DNA of 64,000 nucleotides from Auricularia sp. M13. Its lineage: Eukaryota; Basidiomycota; Agaricomycetes; Auriculariales; Auriculariaceae. Under the pieces are notes generated by a model. It ran no database searches and was not told where the DNA came from. It was given only the letters and a program-made list of their open reading frames with translations. Shown here one piece after another: positions 10,640-22,715 of the stretch; position 1 is the stretch's first letter; each line of letters opens with the position of its first letter. The position numbers were made by a program, and so were the translations under genes. Where the stretch lies: NCBI GenBank assembly GCA_037042915.1, contig CM073204.1, positions 620,001 to 684,000 on the forward strand, in the 5' to 3' direction.

Positions 10640-11130
10640 AACTCTCCAGCGGCCTGGACGCCCCGCGCAACCTGACGACCAACCTTGAGTCCAAGATGGC
10701 GACGCTGGCCTCCAATCTGCATGCGGCGCGCGAGAAGATTGAGTAGGAGCGTCTCGCGCACCGGGAGAGCACGTCCTCGAGCTCAAGATCGCGGCGGACG
10801 ACACCCTGGAGCGCGTGGGCGAGCTGTAGACGAGCGACGAAGCTTGAAGCCGCCTGGCAACGCGTCGCGGAACTCGAGGCGCGCTTTGGCGAACTCGAGC
10901 CTGCTGTCGCGAAAGTCACCGGGCTCGAGGGCCGCATCGTCGAGCTGCGTGTTGTCGAGATGTGCGTTGCGGTGCTCGAGGGAGCCCTGATCCGCGTGGG
11001 AGAGCTCGAGTCCAAGAGCGACATGTTGGCCGTCGAGTTGATCACGCCAGTGGGCTGCTCGTCAAGTCCACTGCGGACGAAGTCGAGCTCGAGCAGGACG
11101 TGCGCGGGTTGCAGATTGAGCCGTGCGCTG
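10640..11130 (+). pseudogene. Coiled-coil gene remnant
   Basis: Translation shows long heptad-like stretches (AWQRVAELEARFGELEPAV, LEGRIVELRVVEM, VGELESKSDMLAVEL) interrupted by in-frame stops (for example after REKIE and after VGEL) and shifting between frames. It looks like the decayed central part of a large coiled-coil protein such as a motor or tether. No motor or other defining domain is visible. Confidence 0.4.
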
Positions 11131-12568
11131 TGCTGCTGAGCGCGGGGAGTCCGAGCAGCACCTTGGGCGAATGTGCATATGCGTTTGGGCAGACTTGGAC
11201 GATCTGAATGGCGAACGGCAGCTTAATCCGGAGCCGGCCACATCCACTCCGTCGAAGGCGTCACGCGATGCTGGACGGTACTGTGCTCGTCTCCTGTCTG
11301 TACCAAGCGGCTGACTTTTCGCTCGTAGGCAACCCCGCCTCGGCAGCCCCTCGCTCATCTGTATACCTTCAATACCCGCGCAGGAGTCATCCCGTTCAGC
11401 CAGATGCTAGGAGCTGCTGAAGAAGCGACTGCGCAATTCAGTCCAGCGTCGCCGCCGTCTTTGGCGGAGCGACGTACAAGGCGTTTGATTGGACCGAGCT
11501 CCGCGTGGACTATGGGCAACATCTTGTTCGCACGGCCGCGGCATCGGGAAGCCGCGGTTCTTGTAGAGGTTCAAAGCCAGGTCAGCCCTACCTCGTCGCG
11601 TCATACGCGCCCACTGACCTGCCTGCCCTCCAGTTAGCCCCAACTGGTCCTATTTCTGCGCTGTAGATATGGGGTGCTGGCGGTGACAGCGTGGTAGCCG
11701 GGACCTTACTCGCGCTGCTCGATATTAGCAGGCTCCTGTTGGAGGATATAACGGACTCCGCATCGCGGTGCCATCATGCACAACCACCTCTCGCATTGCG
11801 AAACCCGTATCCCTAGGTTAAAACAAGGAATGCCAGCACCGTTCAGCCGCCCTGTTAACGTCTGACCGCGACACCGTACCGAATGAAGCCGGTCTCTGTC
11901 CTAGGCTTTACCAATGCGTCATCCAAAGCTGACCAGCATCTGGTGAAGCTCTCCTATAGTCCCTGACTCACACTCCCGCCTTCAACCTAGTGTTTGAATT
12001 TTGTTCGACCGAGGGCAACGGAATGCTCTGCCCACACATTGCGGCCGAGCATTCCGTTGCCTCCTGCAGCATCTGCCTGAAAAGTGCGAGTTATGCTTCG
12101 TCTTGCCCACGGAGCCCCGGAGCGGTCGTTCCTGATCGGGACACCTCCCCGCCTGCTCCTTTCCTTTCCTTTCCCACACCAATATGCCTGGCATCCACGG
12201 GCATCGCTGATTTTGGTTGGCTTCCTTGAGTTCCAACTAGAAAGTAAGGCAATGGGAAAGCATAATAGCATTGTTGCGAGAGCGCAGAAACAGGAGCTTA
12301 AAGGAAAGCATTCGACACATCAGAACTAGAGAAAGCAATCGACGAGCGCGAGAGATAAAGAGTGGAATAAAGCAGGAAGGAAATCAAAAGCCAGCATTCA
12401 GTACGGCGGCAAGACCACCTTTCTGCAACAATTAGAATAGATACTCCAGCGTTGGTGATGAAGCGTGCCTACCTGGGAGCAATGTCACCTTATTCGCCCC
12501 GTAGCACATTCACCCGGGCAGCTGCTGGGTTGGGGCGGGGATAGACTACCATATCAATCAATGACATT
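11131..12568. other. Non-coding or unassigned stretch
   Basis: I see no supportable gene. Apart from a perfect hairpin at 12,014-12,061 the sequence has no repeats I can point to. Confidence 0.5.
12014..12061. repeat. Perfect 15-bp inverted repeat (hairpin)
   Basis: GGCAACGGAATGCTC at 12,014-12,028 is the exact inverse of GAGCATTCCGTTGCC at 12,047-12,061, with an 18-base loop. It does not end in a T-run, so it is not a bacterial-type terminator. It may be a foldback scar. Confidence 0.7.
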
Positions 12569-13068
12569 TTAAGCAAATACGCTGAGAGATAACTCGCCGA
12601 AGGGAGCAAGAACCCATGATGGTAGGTCATCACGCTTGGCGCCACTCTTGACGCCAGATGGAATAGACAGTCCCAGGCTGAGATTGTCTGAACTCGGGAT
12701 AGGGATGGACCTCGCAGTGAGCACCCGCTCACGTTCCAACACGCATGCACGGGCCTCCTTAAGCTCATCGCGAAGAGTAGCGAGCTCGTCCTCATACGAC
12801 TTCAGCTTGGCTGCATATGCGGCTTCTGTGGCCCGAATCTCCTCGCGAATTTGGTTGCGCTCAGACACTTGTCCGTCGACGTACGTGACCACTAAAACCC
12901 TCATAAGCAAGATACCGAGCTACAAATTCGCGATCTCGTACGATGCTCTTCTCGCTCTTTCCACTCACGATCCATATCCGCAATAATGCACTGTAGCGCC
13001 TCAAGGGCTTCAGCCATGCGGGAAGCTACGCCCACTATGGCCTCGAGTCTGCTTGGGGGCGTGGCCAT
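12569..13068 (-). CDS. Short coiled-coil protein, family member 2
   Basis: Exons (minus) 13068-12942 and 12891-12569 joined across a 50-nt GTACGA...TTTTAG intron encode 149 residues. The first exon leaves one base of a codon, as in the relatives at 2.8 kb and 19.3 kb. An N-terminal Leu/Ala-rich helix (residues about 8-40) is followed by a second long helix (about 50-100) with QIREEIRATEAAYAAKLKS and LATLRDELKEAR. The tail is Ser/Pro-rich and hydrophobic, without a known motif. A scaffold or dimerisation role is the only inference. Expression is unproven, but both exons are open and in phase. Confidence 0.58.
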
Positions 13069-13366
13069 GGTAGTATCGCAACGACAGGACACAGAAGATG
13101 GGCGGTAAACTCCGAGTTACTCGTAATGATTATATAGAAGTCGGCGGCCGGCGGCCAGGGGACACGGCCTTCCGTGATCACACCACGTGCAATATGTCCG
13201 CAGCCAGGGCACGACCAGTCGGAATAAGTAGTAGCCCCTTGCATTCTTGCCAGCGTTGGGCATCACCCAGTTACCCTTATATTAACCATATGACGAACAT
13301 TATAGTGATGCCACCGTCAACGTTGTCGATGACCGGCGTCAGGGTCAAGAAGAGGTCGGCAGGTTC

Positions 13367-13795
13367 ATGTCTGCTGTAGTCCTGCTCACGCTTAGCTTTC
13401 ACAGGCTCGTGCAGATCAAGCTGCTTCCACCACTCCGCCGGCTTCCGATTAAGGTGTTTCCCCGCCCAACGTCTGCGTCGTATCTACGGCCAACACTGCC
13501 TGCACGGTTCCGAGTTCCCGAGCAATCTCGACAACTGCACACTCTAACGCAGTCGCTCATCCTCAATGGATTACCCACAACATTATCCGTCGCATTTCTG
13601 GCTGCTCGTCAAGAGTTGCATATCCAGGCGCTCAAGGCAACGAGCAACTTGCCTGTGGCCTTCATAGCCATCGGGTCAGCTTTCCTCAATAGCTTCTCAC
13701 CTGCCGACAAGCTTATACCTCAACTACAGCGCCATGCCCTCGTCATCAATATCACCGTCGCAAACACAGTTGAAGCAGCTGAGCTAGGCGGATAG
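13367..13795 (+). CDS. Unassigned open frame, 142 residues
   Basis: An ATG-initiated frame of 142 codons with non-repetitive, protein-like composition; its second half is Leu/Ala-rich with hydrophobic helices (LPVAFIAIGSAFLNSF). The start is followed by a hydrophobic and then Arg-rich stretch that could act as a targeting sequence, but this is weak. No family is recognised and no intron is evident. It may be a chance frame. Confidence 0.3.
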   Translation: MSAVVLLTLSFHRLVQIKLLPPLRRLPIKVFPRPTSASYLRPTLPARFRVPEQSRQLHTLTQSLILNGLPTTLSVAFLAARQELHIQALKATSNLPVAFIAIGSAFLNSFSPADKLIPQLQRHALVINITVANTVEAAELGG

Positions 13796-14835
13796 GCACC
13801 ACGGGGAATTGGCTATGAATGTATGGTCCAGATTTAGACGGATTCTAGACATAGTTGAGCACAAATTAACGGGCCAGTCGAGACACTGCTTGCACTAGTG
13901 CGGGCTTGATCATTGGATGGGCGTCGTGGGCTGTCGTGTTCCATCCTATTAATTGCCCAACCGGCTGAGTGTAATGAGACCGCAATGATTCTGACGAGAC
14001 CAGAGACCGCGCTCCACACTACGTGACACTGCCCAGTCCTCCCGCGTCTTTCTCACCATTACAGTAACTGATATGTCTCAGAGAAATGTGATCGTGCTAG
14101 GCGAGACGTATCGTCCTGCCTTCACGCCTGGCCTAGTCTGTATCAAATCACACCTGCCTAATAGAGAGCCCCCAATTCGGCTGGGGCCGTGATGCACGTG
14201 ATCCAGACGCGTCGTGTCCAAGTCGCCAAAATAAAATCTCTCCTATATTTCAAATGGGAATTCGAGGGGAATTGCAACTCATCTCAGGTTGTGCTGTCCG
14301 CCTGCAGGATTGGGACTTCTCTACGAAGCACACGACCGTCCCAAAGAACTAAGCGCTGGTCACGGATCAGGGCGGATCAGCGATTGCCTCCGAATTGGGG
14401 GCTCCCTAGGGGGGCGCGTATTGATGCAGACTTTACTTCGAACGATTATCTTCGAACGTCAAAGTCTGCGAAGGAGACTACGCCTGGCCGCGTATGGCAA
14501 CGACGAACTCAATCCCCTCCGCAGTTGAAAAGAGGGACAGGTCAGTATAACTGCGTAACATCTCGCAGACTCGCTGACGGCTTCCATAAGCCTGTTACCG
14601 CGGCAAAAGCGACATTTTCGAATTGACCTTTAATCGCGCTGGAGAATTAGTTGCGGAGCCTGCGGCATCCGAAACATACTGTCCTCGTCTGCTGTTTCCG
14701 GAGGAAAGAGCTAGAGCTATAGCTACTGAGGACCAATCCATCGACGAACAGGAACTGCCTTGCTTTACGTGCGGTCTGATCCACGACCCAGTCGCCACCT
14801 GCGCACCACCACGCGCCTTAAGGTTCGAGAGGAAC
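13796..14835. other. Unassigned region left of the tandem duplication
   Basis: Two consecutive plus-strand frames (14,189-14,626 and 14,623-about 14,830) contain protein-like text, including CFTCGLIHDPVATC with three cysteines and a histidine, but they overlap in different frames and have no recognised domain. The second is cut by the edge of the 1.65-kb duplication. I do not promote either to a gene. Confidence 0.35.
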
Positions 14836-16484
14836 GTTGACGTCAGCTGCCATTCGGCGCCTGCGGACGCGAGGGCGCATCGAGTCCACGGACGATGCCG
14901 GTGCTCCCAAGGCGGCGCCAGCGTGTCATGGTTATGCTCTTACTCCTCGTTATCATCGTCAGTGAGCGCGGGGTAGGCGCAGACGTCTCGCGCTCCGTCC
15001 TCGCCAGTAGCAGGTGCGCCCCACCCGCGTGTTTCGCCTTGAGCTTCGTCCCTGAGGCAAACACAAACACCGGCTCTGCTGCCTCCGCTGGCAGTGCGCA
15101 GTCTCGACGTCGACACATTCGTATTAACGTTCCCACTGAGCAAGCCTTCTTCAGCGGCGGCGCCGGCACACAAGCAGCAATTGGGCGGGTGGCGAGGGCG
15201 GGAGCGTCGCTGCGAATTACTGAGCATGCGTCCTCGTTGCTGGCGTCATCGTTGGCGGCGCGTTGAGGTCGTAAGGCCGGTCGGAAGGTGGCTTCTCATG
15301 CCGCCTCGGCGCTCGTAAGTTCGAGCCAAAGAAGGCGATATCACCCACATCGACGCAGCACGACGGATTCTTGAATCTGCGCGCGAATCATCAGTGCGAA
15401 GATTCATCATGGGCATAGACGTGAACGCGTACCAGATACAGTTCGCAGGCGCTTCTGCTTGACGAGCAAGTTACCCTCCAACTCGCGTAGGACGGCAGCA
15501 AGAACGAGTTTGACGGTATCACGATTCATGTGTAGCATTTCCGCGCAACGTTCGGGAACTTCTGAATGACTGTGAGTAGACCGAGGTTGGGGTAGCTGCT
15601 CGATCTCACAATGGATTGCAAGATAATGCGGATTACGCCGTGCTGCGCGGGTCCTCGTGTGCGCTGGGCGCAAGCGCAGGTCAGCGTCTCCACACAGCAT
15701 TGGCAACGTGGGCCGGACGCATGACGCCGTGCGGTATACACATGCACCCCGCCGCTGCCGACAGGTCGTCATCCAGGCACAGTGAAAGTTCGTTCAGGCC
15801 GGTCAGAGCAGGAGTGACCTGTGTTCGAGCTCGGCGAGCGGAAAACTGCTTGAATTGGGCAACAGGCGTGCGGCGGCGGCAGAGCGACTGCTGCACGGAC
15901 GCGACGACCATGCTTTGCTCTAGCGGAGCGGTGCAAGAGCGCCCCGTCGGGCGACGACAAACGCGCTACGCGTCGATTCGGTGCGGTCGTTACTACGGAC
16001 GATATGATATGGGCTGCAGGTAGCGGACCTACGCTAAAATCAGCGACGAACGCATGCGCTACTTCTCGTGCACATACTGGGCCACAACTGCGCGCGACGA
16101 CCGCGGACCTCGGAAAGTGCGCCGCTGACCGCAAAGCCCGCGGGCAAAACGATGAACGCGCGGCTGTAGCGAGAGTGAGCGGAGGAAGCGAACAGCAGGT
16201 GGCGAGCATACTGCAAGTCGAAACGACTGAACGCTCTGAGCCCACAAATGCGGCCGCTTGGGCCTCGCGCGTGCTCGACCTGATGTGTTGGGCGGCATCC
16301 CTAGCACGCACCGCTCACGCGCGCGCCACGGACCGTCCTAGCATATGGGTGGGCGGTGTCCGGCACGCATGGCCATAAGTAGGCGCTGCAAACATCGGTA
16401 AGATATATTGGATCCTAGTAAGATTCGAGCAATCTCGCACATAAACTTAGCGGGTCCTGAGAGCGATGACAGTATATTGCCAAT
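14836..16484. repeat. 1.65-kb tandem direct duplication, unit 1
   Basis: The unit starts GTTGACGTCAGCTGCC and ends ATTGCCAAT. It is followed immediately by a second copy. Compared with unit 2 it is 6 bases shorter; the differences I could find are single- or two-base indels in short G, C or CG runs plus a substitution or two. The minus-strand frame that is open in unit 2 around 17,190 is shifted here by a one-base deletion near 15,542. Confidence 0.95.
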
Positions 16485-18139
16485 GTTGACGTCAGCTGCC
16501 ATTCGGCGCCTGCGGACGCGAGGGCGCATCGAGTCCACGGACGATGCCGGTGCTCCCAAGGCGGCGCCAGCGTGTCATGGTTATGCTCTTACTCCTCGTT
16601 ATCATCGTCAGTGAGCGCGGGGGTAGGCGCAGACGTCTCGCGCTCCGTCCTCGCCAGTAGCAGGTGCGCCCCACCCGCGTGTTTCGCCTTGAGCTTCGTC
16701 CCTGAGGCAAACACAAACACCGGCTCTGCTGCCTCCGCTGGCAGTGCGCAGTCTCGACGTCGACACATTCGTATTAACGTTCCCACTGAGCAAGCCTTCT
16801 TCAGCGGCGGCGCCGGCACACAAGCAGCAATTGGGCGGGTGGCGAGGGCGGGAGCGTCGCTGCGAATTACTGAGCATGCGTCCTCGTTGCTGGCGTCATC
16901 GTTGGCGGCGCGTTGAGGTCGTAAGGCCGGTCGGAAGGTGGCTTCTCATGCCGCCTCGGCGCTCGTAAGTTCGAGCCAAAGAAGGCGATATCACCCACAT
17001 CGACGCAGCACGACGGATTCTTGAATCTGCGCGCGAATCATCAGTGCGAAGATTCATCATGGGCATAGACGTGAACGCGTACCAGATACAGTTCGCAGGC
17101 GCTTCTGCTTGACGAGCAAGTTACCCTCCAACTCGCGTAGGACGGCAGCAAGAACGAGTTTGACGGTATCACGATTCATGTGTAGCATTTCCCGCGCAAC
17201 GTTCGGGAACTTCTGAATGACTGTGAGTAGACCGAGGTTGGGGTAGCTGCTCGATCTCACAATGGATTGCAAGATAATGCGGATTACGCCGTGCTGCGCG
17301 GGTCCTCGTGTGCGCTGGGCGCAAGCGCAGGTCAGCGTCTCCACACAGCATTGGCAACGTGGGCCGGACGCATGACGCCGTGCGGTATACACATGCACCC
17401 GCCGCCGCTGCCGACAGGTCGTCATCCAGGCACAGTGAAAGTTCGTTCAGGCCGGTCAGAGCAGGAGTGACCTGTGTTCGAGCTCGGCGAGCGGAAAACT
17501 GCTTGAATTGGGCAACAGGCGCGTGCGGCGGCGGCAGAGCGACTGCTGCACGGACGCGACGACCATGCTTTGCTCTAGCGGAGCGGTGCAAGCGCGCCCC
17601 GTCGGGCGACGACAAACGCGCTACGCGTCGATTCGGTGCGGTCGTTACTACGGACGATATGATATGGGCTGCAGGTAGCGGACCTACGCTAAAATCAGCG
17701 ACGAACGCATGCGCTACTTCTCGTGCACATACTGGGCCACAACTGCGCGCGACGACCGCGGACCTCGGAAAGTGCGCCGCTGACCGCAAAGCCCGCGGGC
17801 AAAACGATGAACGCGCGGCTGTAGCGAGAGTGAGCGGAGGAAGCGAACAGCAGGTGGCGAGCATACTGCAAGTCGAAACGACTGAACGCTCTGAGCCCAC
17901 AAATGCGGCCGCTTGGGCCTCGCGCGTGCTCGACCTGATGTGTTGGGCGGCATCCCTAGCACGCACCGCTCACGCGCGCGCCACGGACCGTCCTAGCATA
18001 TGGGTGGGCGGTGTCCGGCACGCATGGCCATAAGTAGGCGCTGCAAACATCGGTAAGATATATTGGATCCTAGTAAGATTCGAGCAATCTCGCACATAAA
18101 CTTAGCGGGTCCTGAGAGCGATGACAGTATATTGCCAAT
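16485..18139. repeat. 1.65-kb tandem direct duplication, unit 2
   Basis: Second copy of the preceding unit, starting GTTGACGTCAGC and ending ATTGCCAAT at 18,139, where the flank resumes with GTCGGGATGCC. The shared GT at unit start and right flank gives two bases of microhomology at the junction. Near-identity implies a recent event. Confidence 0.95.
17057..17425 (-). CDS. Unassigned frame inside duplication unit 2
   Basis: A 122-codon minus-strand frame whose C-terminal two thirds reads like real protein (SYPNLGLLTVIQKFPNV, RDTVKLVLAAVLRELEGN). It is probably the last exon of a gene whose upstream exons are not clear. In unit 1 the same frame is broken by a one-base indel, so at most one copy can be intact. 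A longer overlapping minus-strand frame (17,169-17,966) has low-complexity composition and I do not favour it. No family is recognised. Confidence 0.35.
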   Translation of the reverse strand: MTTCRQRRRVHVYTARRHASGPRCQCCVETLTCACAQRTRGPAQHGVIRIILQSIVRSSSYPNLGLLTVIQKFPNVAREMLHMNRDTVKLVLAAVLRELEGNLLVKQKRLRTVSGTRSRLCP

Positions 18140-18735
18140 GTCGGGATGCCTCTCGGAATATACCTTCCTTCCTTATTCAGGCGACTGACCCTCGGCCTTG
18201 TGCTGCACCAGAGCAGAGTAGTCGTGATGATTAAGCTGGGCATATGCGCTGGATTGAACTGGAATAATTTGTCACCGGCGAACAAATACTGTGTCCGACA
18301 TTAATCGTTCTGACGGATTGCGACAGCTCCGTTTTGCTCTCAGCAGGTCATCTCGGAAGAACTGGCTGGGGTTGTTGCGCTGGAGGTCAGACCCGTTCCC
18401 TCGGTGTACACGGGGGTAGAACTCCGAACTGAGCGGGGATCACCGCTCCGTCGCTCATATACACCGTGCGCTAAGCTGAGCATTCCTACTTATTCATTCT
18501 CCAACTGTTTCTTTGGAGACATGGTCGGCTTCCAGATGTTACACGAACTCTATGAATTACTCGGCAATTTGCCACCACGCGTACGTTGAACGTAACATCT
18601 GCCTGTGGGACTCAGAGCGGTCAATGTGTGAACGGGGGGCAACAAGAAATGGATTGGTCAAACTGTAAACTTGCAGTTCATCCGCTGGAAACATTACTTT
18701 CAGAACTACAATAGTATTACAGGCAAGGATGAGGT

Positions 18736-19320
18736 TCAGCCATTGACCGGATGGTCGCAACCGAGGGTAATTTCTATGACAAGACACTCAGTTCTAATGA
18801 TCTGAGAGAGAGAACAGATGGTCACCTCCTGGGCATCAGTGACAGCTTGCCTCTGAAACTGGTGGTCGGCCTTGCAGGATGAGTGTGCGATTGCAATAAC
18901 CTGTTCGAGTTCCTCCGCCGGCCCACCCTGCTGACCATCCTGCACAGGTTCCCGTACGGCCCCATTAACAGAGTTGTGAAGCTCCGCAAGATCGAGCTGT
19001 ACGATCCGCTCACGAGTCAGCTGGATCTGCTTGTGCATCTCCCGGACGGCTCGATCATGCAGTCTCTTTTGTTCGGCATACGCAACCAAGATGGCGGAGA
19101 GTTGATGGCGATAAGCGTCATGCTGGTTGATTTGGGAACACACTATCAAATAAGCTTAGTTACGGACTGGGCCTAGGACAGGTGCAACGGAGACTGGTGG
19201 CGTACAGCTTTTTTCATGCGATATCGCCTCGCATTTGATCTGCTCAGTAACCGTCTGAAGGGCCGCTAGTTGTTTGGATATAATGGAGACTATTGTAGAT
19301 AGCCGTGCCGTACTTTGCAT
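18736..19320 (-). CDS. Short coiled-coil protein, family member 3
   Basis: Exons (minus) 19320-19206 and 19142-18736 joined across a 63-nt GTACGC...TGATAG intron give 173 residues. As in the genes at 2.8 kb and 12.6 kb, exon 1 encodes a short helix (STIVSIISKQLAALQTVTEQ) and ends one base into a codon; exon 2 carries the long helix (YAEQKRLHDRAVREMHKQ, QLTRERIVQLDLAELHN). The acidic segment PAEELEQVIAIAHSS follows, then a tail without motif. The shared gene plan suggests descent from one ancestor despite low identity. Function is unknown. Confidence 0.6.
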
Positions 19321-19329
19321 GGTGATTAT

Positions 19330-20588
19330 ACGGATAGCAGGTTAAGAGCAGGCCGGCGAAATTCAAGCTCCGAGTCGGGGAGCCAATACTGACATGACCT
19401 AGCTATCCACCTATTCGGGAGGACACACCAATTCATTACCGTATTCACGGGCCTATCGTACACATTGATGTATTGCCTGTGCCCTCATAAAATTTCAAGA
19501 ATACTCAAGCACTAGTGCTGCTCTTCTTCCCGCAATTCAGCTGCATTCTCGATGAGTGGAGATTCCTGCGATAGCGAGAAGGATTAGGTCCGCTGAATTA
19601 TCATCAAAACAGCGAAGCCACCAAGCAAATACGACGATGTGTCAGATACTGCAGGATACAGATTCCACAATTTTAACTAACTGCGATTCAGCATGACAAG
19701 AGCTCCAAGTTTCACTTTCCGTGTGCGTCACTGACCCACAAAATGCAGGTCTGCAATTGTCGCAGAGCTGCGGCGCCGGCATCCATAATATTGGAGAGCA
19801 CTTGCAGGGCATGTTTTTGCGGGCAATGGTTATGACACGCGACACTTGCACCTCGCGTGCGGCGGCGGCGGCGGCGGCGCAGTGTACGGCAGACCTGGCG
19901 ACATCTACGCCGTGGGAAATTGGAGAATGTGTATACAGCAGACGCACATACTGCGCGATAAGTACCCGGCGTCGTGAACTGTGTTACAAGTCACGGCCCT
20001 TTCGGGGAGTGGGAGCGCTGGGCTCTGCGAAGGCGTGCCTGGAGGCCGAGGATGCCGTCTATGCGCACATTTTGTTTCGCACTGCCGAGGAGTGCGAGGC
20101 TGCCAGCGTTATGAACCATGAAGAATGCCCAGTATACACAAACAAACAACCATCCCACACTCTTCCATTAGAGGGACAGTCTGGCCGACAGCACAAATAC
20201 TGCAACGGTGCTCGCGCTACTGTCAATGGCGGCAAGCGTCGTCCCAGCGAACAGCCATCCATACGCAGAAAAGCTTTGTCGGGTCCCGCTGCACAATGCC
20301 ATCCGCCGCTGTCGGGCCCGTTGTCGACCAATTGATCGATTCCAAAGATATTTGGTATAAACCCATTTATGTGCGCAAGTCATGTCTGAACGGCCGCTTC
20401 AGTTCCGCGCGTCCCCTGGAGCCCCAAGTAGGCGCTAGGCGGATGATGGAGCACAAAGCAGAAAAACGAAACGAATGGACAGCGTTGCGGAAATGTCGTT
20501 GCGTCGCACAGTACATGTGCCTTTTCCAGACATTAGACCAGTGCGAGATTCAGATAAGCGCGGGTGGGCCCGAAGAACAGATCGAGAG
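19330..20588. other. Unassigned stretch with a GCG run
   Basis: Long plus-strand frames (19,721-20,335 and 20,125-21,063) overlap in different phases and lie partly antisense to the better-supported gene at 20.6-21.05 kb. A (GCG)n run at about 19,860-19,879 encodes an Ala tract in one of them. No domain is recognised. Confidence 0.35.
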
Positions 20589-21051
20589 TCAATGCGCGAT
20601 GCTAGAAGAGGGTGAGAAAGAGTCGTCGAGAAGATGCCAACGGTGCGGGCTCACGGGATATGCACCTCTAGCCTCCGACGAAGCCGTCGGGTCGTGGTCG
20701 CTGTCGGCGACGTCGGAGACGCGGACGTCCAGACAGCTGCCCGCAATGTTGAGCAGAATGCGACGCTGCGAAAGCGAAGCTTGGTCGGCAGGCTGGAACG
20801 GGCGTGAGGACGACCGTGCGTGTGCATGGGTGGGTGCGGCTTACATTGGCATCCTGATCGGTGGTGTGCGAGGGCTCGGACTGGGACGGTGTTGGTGGGT
20901 CCGCGTTGGTGACGCCGTTGACAGAAGGATCGGCGGACACGAGCTAGCAGGAGTCATACGGAGAGCGCGAGGGCGACACCAGGGATTGGCGTACCTGTCC
21001 GACGTTCTCGTCAACGCTGCAGTCGTGCTGGCCAGCCGGGTCGACATCCAT
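20589..21051 (-). CDS. Small three-exon acidic orphan protein
   Basis: Exons (minus) 21051-20995 (57 nt), 20943-20845 (99 nt) and 20765-20589 (177 nt) join in phase 0 to 110 residues. Intron 1 is 51 nt with GTACGCC, a TATGACTC branch region and TGCTAG; intron 2 is 79 nt with GTAAGCC and TTCGCAG. The start MDVDPAG is typical of fungal nuclear proteins. The middle is Ser/Thr/Pro/Asp-rich and probably disordered; the C-terminal part has SCLDVRVSDVADSDHD. A possible further intron after SSEAR would extend it in another frame. No known domain was recognised. Confidence 0.5.
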
Positions 21052-21059
21052 GGCGCTGT

Positions 21060-22240
21060 TTGACGACTGCTGTGAACGAGCGCCGGCGTGAGTTAATACG
21101 GCGTTGTTAAGTCAGAGGCCTCGCTGAACGCACGCGCTCGCCGCCATCGCAAACTCCAGCGCGGGGTCGATGGGCAGTCGGGTGCCTGGGGCCTGGTGGG
21201 AAGGGAATAGGTTAATATGATGCCTGCGGCAAGCGCTGGTAGCACCGAGCTCGTAGTCTTACTCAGACCAATCATCCTGCTGGCTGGCCGAGGGAATGGC
21301 AAGCGCTGGACCGACTTCAGAGCAAGCTCAAATGCCAAGGGTGGGCGTGGACGTGAAGGCCCAGGCGTAGGTACAAAGCGACGTGGTAGCGGCGCGCGCG
21401 GTGGAAGACATCCCCCCAGGGTTTATAACGGCAAGCGAGGGAGTGCAAACCGGACATGGGCGCAAACGGGAATGGGACTGTGGAACAGGAACAGCGCACG
21501 GGCATGAAGGCGCGGACACAGACGTGGACGCGAGCCCGCGCGCAGACGACGCCAGAGCGTGTGACGCACATGGAAGTGGAGCGTGGATGGAAACGGCGCA
21601 TGTAGGAAGGCGCTGGCGTGCCGCGTAGGCGGTGAAAAACGGGAACAGAATCGTAAACGGGAATGGAAAGGTGGAGAATAGGAAAGGGAATAGCAGGTAC
21701 CACCGGAACATCGCGCGCGGATATAAAGGCGAGCACGAAGGGGAAGGCGCACATGCATGGAAAGGCTGGGCGCGTGCGAGGAGCGTAGCAGGAAAGCGCG
21801 CGGCGACGCAAGGAGGGTGGAGAGAGGTCAAAAAAGCGCTCAGACGTGAAGGTACGAATGCGTACGCCGAGCAACATAGGACCGAATGAAGCCGTCGGGT
21901 ACGAAGGAGAACGACGGGCGCCAGGCGAAACAGCGAGGGCGGCGAGAGTTCAGAAAAGGGCGCGGACGCACAAAAGAATATGACGCACAGTGGCGCCAGC
22001 TGGTCCGTTCGACGTAAGCACACAGTACTTCCTTCCTTCCTTCCTTGCGTTTGACGTCGAGCAAAGGATAGGGAAGGTACCAATGCATGACGGCGCCGTA
22101 GGGGCCCGACGAGCCTACCGCGCGCCTGTAGCGCAGGTCTCGAGAATTGCTGAACTTGCGTTGCCGCGCAGTGAATCGATTCGGTCGGGAACAAACATCC
22201 GCGCCAGCGCCTAGTCATTCGGAAACAAACATCTACATAC
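21060..22240. other. Purine-biased low-complexity region
   Basis: The plus strand is rich in GGGAATGG, GGAAAGG and similar words from about 21,440 to 21,960, which opens very long minus-strand frames (to 296 codons) of Phe/Pro/Ser/Cys-rich composition. I regard these as composition artefacts. A (TTCC)n microsatellite lies near 22,028-22,047. Confidence 0.5.
22028..22047. repeat. (TTCC)n microsatellite
   Basis: Five consecutive tetranucleotide units. Confidence 0.9.
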
Positions 22241-22244
22241 GCCC

Positions 22245-22715
22245 TTAGTTCCTGTACCTACCTATACCTATCCATGTCGTTCCGGACAAAATCTGGGCGC
22301 CGGAAAAATCAGCACGAATGGGGAACTCAGTCAGGGTCCATTGCAAAAGCAGCTGACCAGTCAGCCGCTCTCGCGCTCTCTTGAAGCTGTAAAACATCTT
22401 GCGGCTCACCAAAAGGTTTGAGAGCTCTGAGAGGGCCAGAGATACGTATCTGGATGCGTCGTAGAGGGAGACTCTGTTGGCGTCGACAGCATGCAGTCGA
22501 GCGTTACATAGAGAGACTTGACGAGTGAAATATTTCGGTAGCATCCGGCGCTCTGCCGGAAAACGGTCATCGATTACTTTTAACTTTATAAATACATGCG
22601 CAGGTGCCATTCGCGAATTGTGTATAGTAAGGAGGTTGGTGAGATATAGCTGCTGGCACGAACGACACCGCAGCCCTGTTGAACTGTCTCCGGTAAGCGG
22701 CCGGTGTGCTCTCAA
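22245..22715 (-). CDS. Unassigned open frame, 156 residues
   Basis: A single frame of 156 codons, of normal amino-acid composition (for example YDASRYVSLALSELSNLL, FYSFKRARERLTGQ). It lacks low-complexity bias, which favours a real or recently real gene over its neighbours, but no family, intron or partner gene supports it. Confidence 0.3.
   Translation of the reverse strand: MRAHRPLTGDSSTGLRCRSCQQLYLTNLLTIHNSRMAPAHVFIKLKVIDDRFPAERRMLPKYFTRQVSLCNARLHAVDANRVSLYDASRYVSLALSELSNLLVSRKMFYSFKRARERLTGQLLLQWTLTEFPIRADFSGAQILSGTTWIGIGRYRN

Noticed and set aside
17169-17966. 265-codon minus-strand frame in duplication unit 2
   Set aside because: Low-complexity Ala/Arg/Ser composition; the shorter overlapping frame at 17,057-17,425 looks more like protein.
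21328-22218. 296-codon minus-strand frame
   Set aside because: It reads the complement of purine-rich low-complexity DNA; Phe/Pro/Ser-rich without domains.
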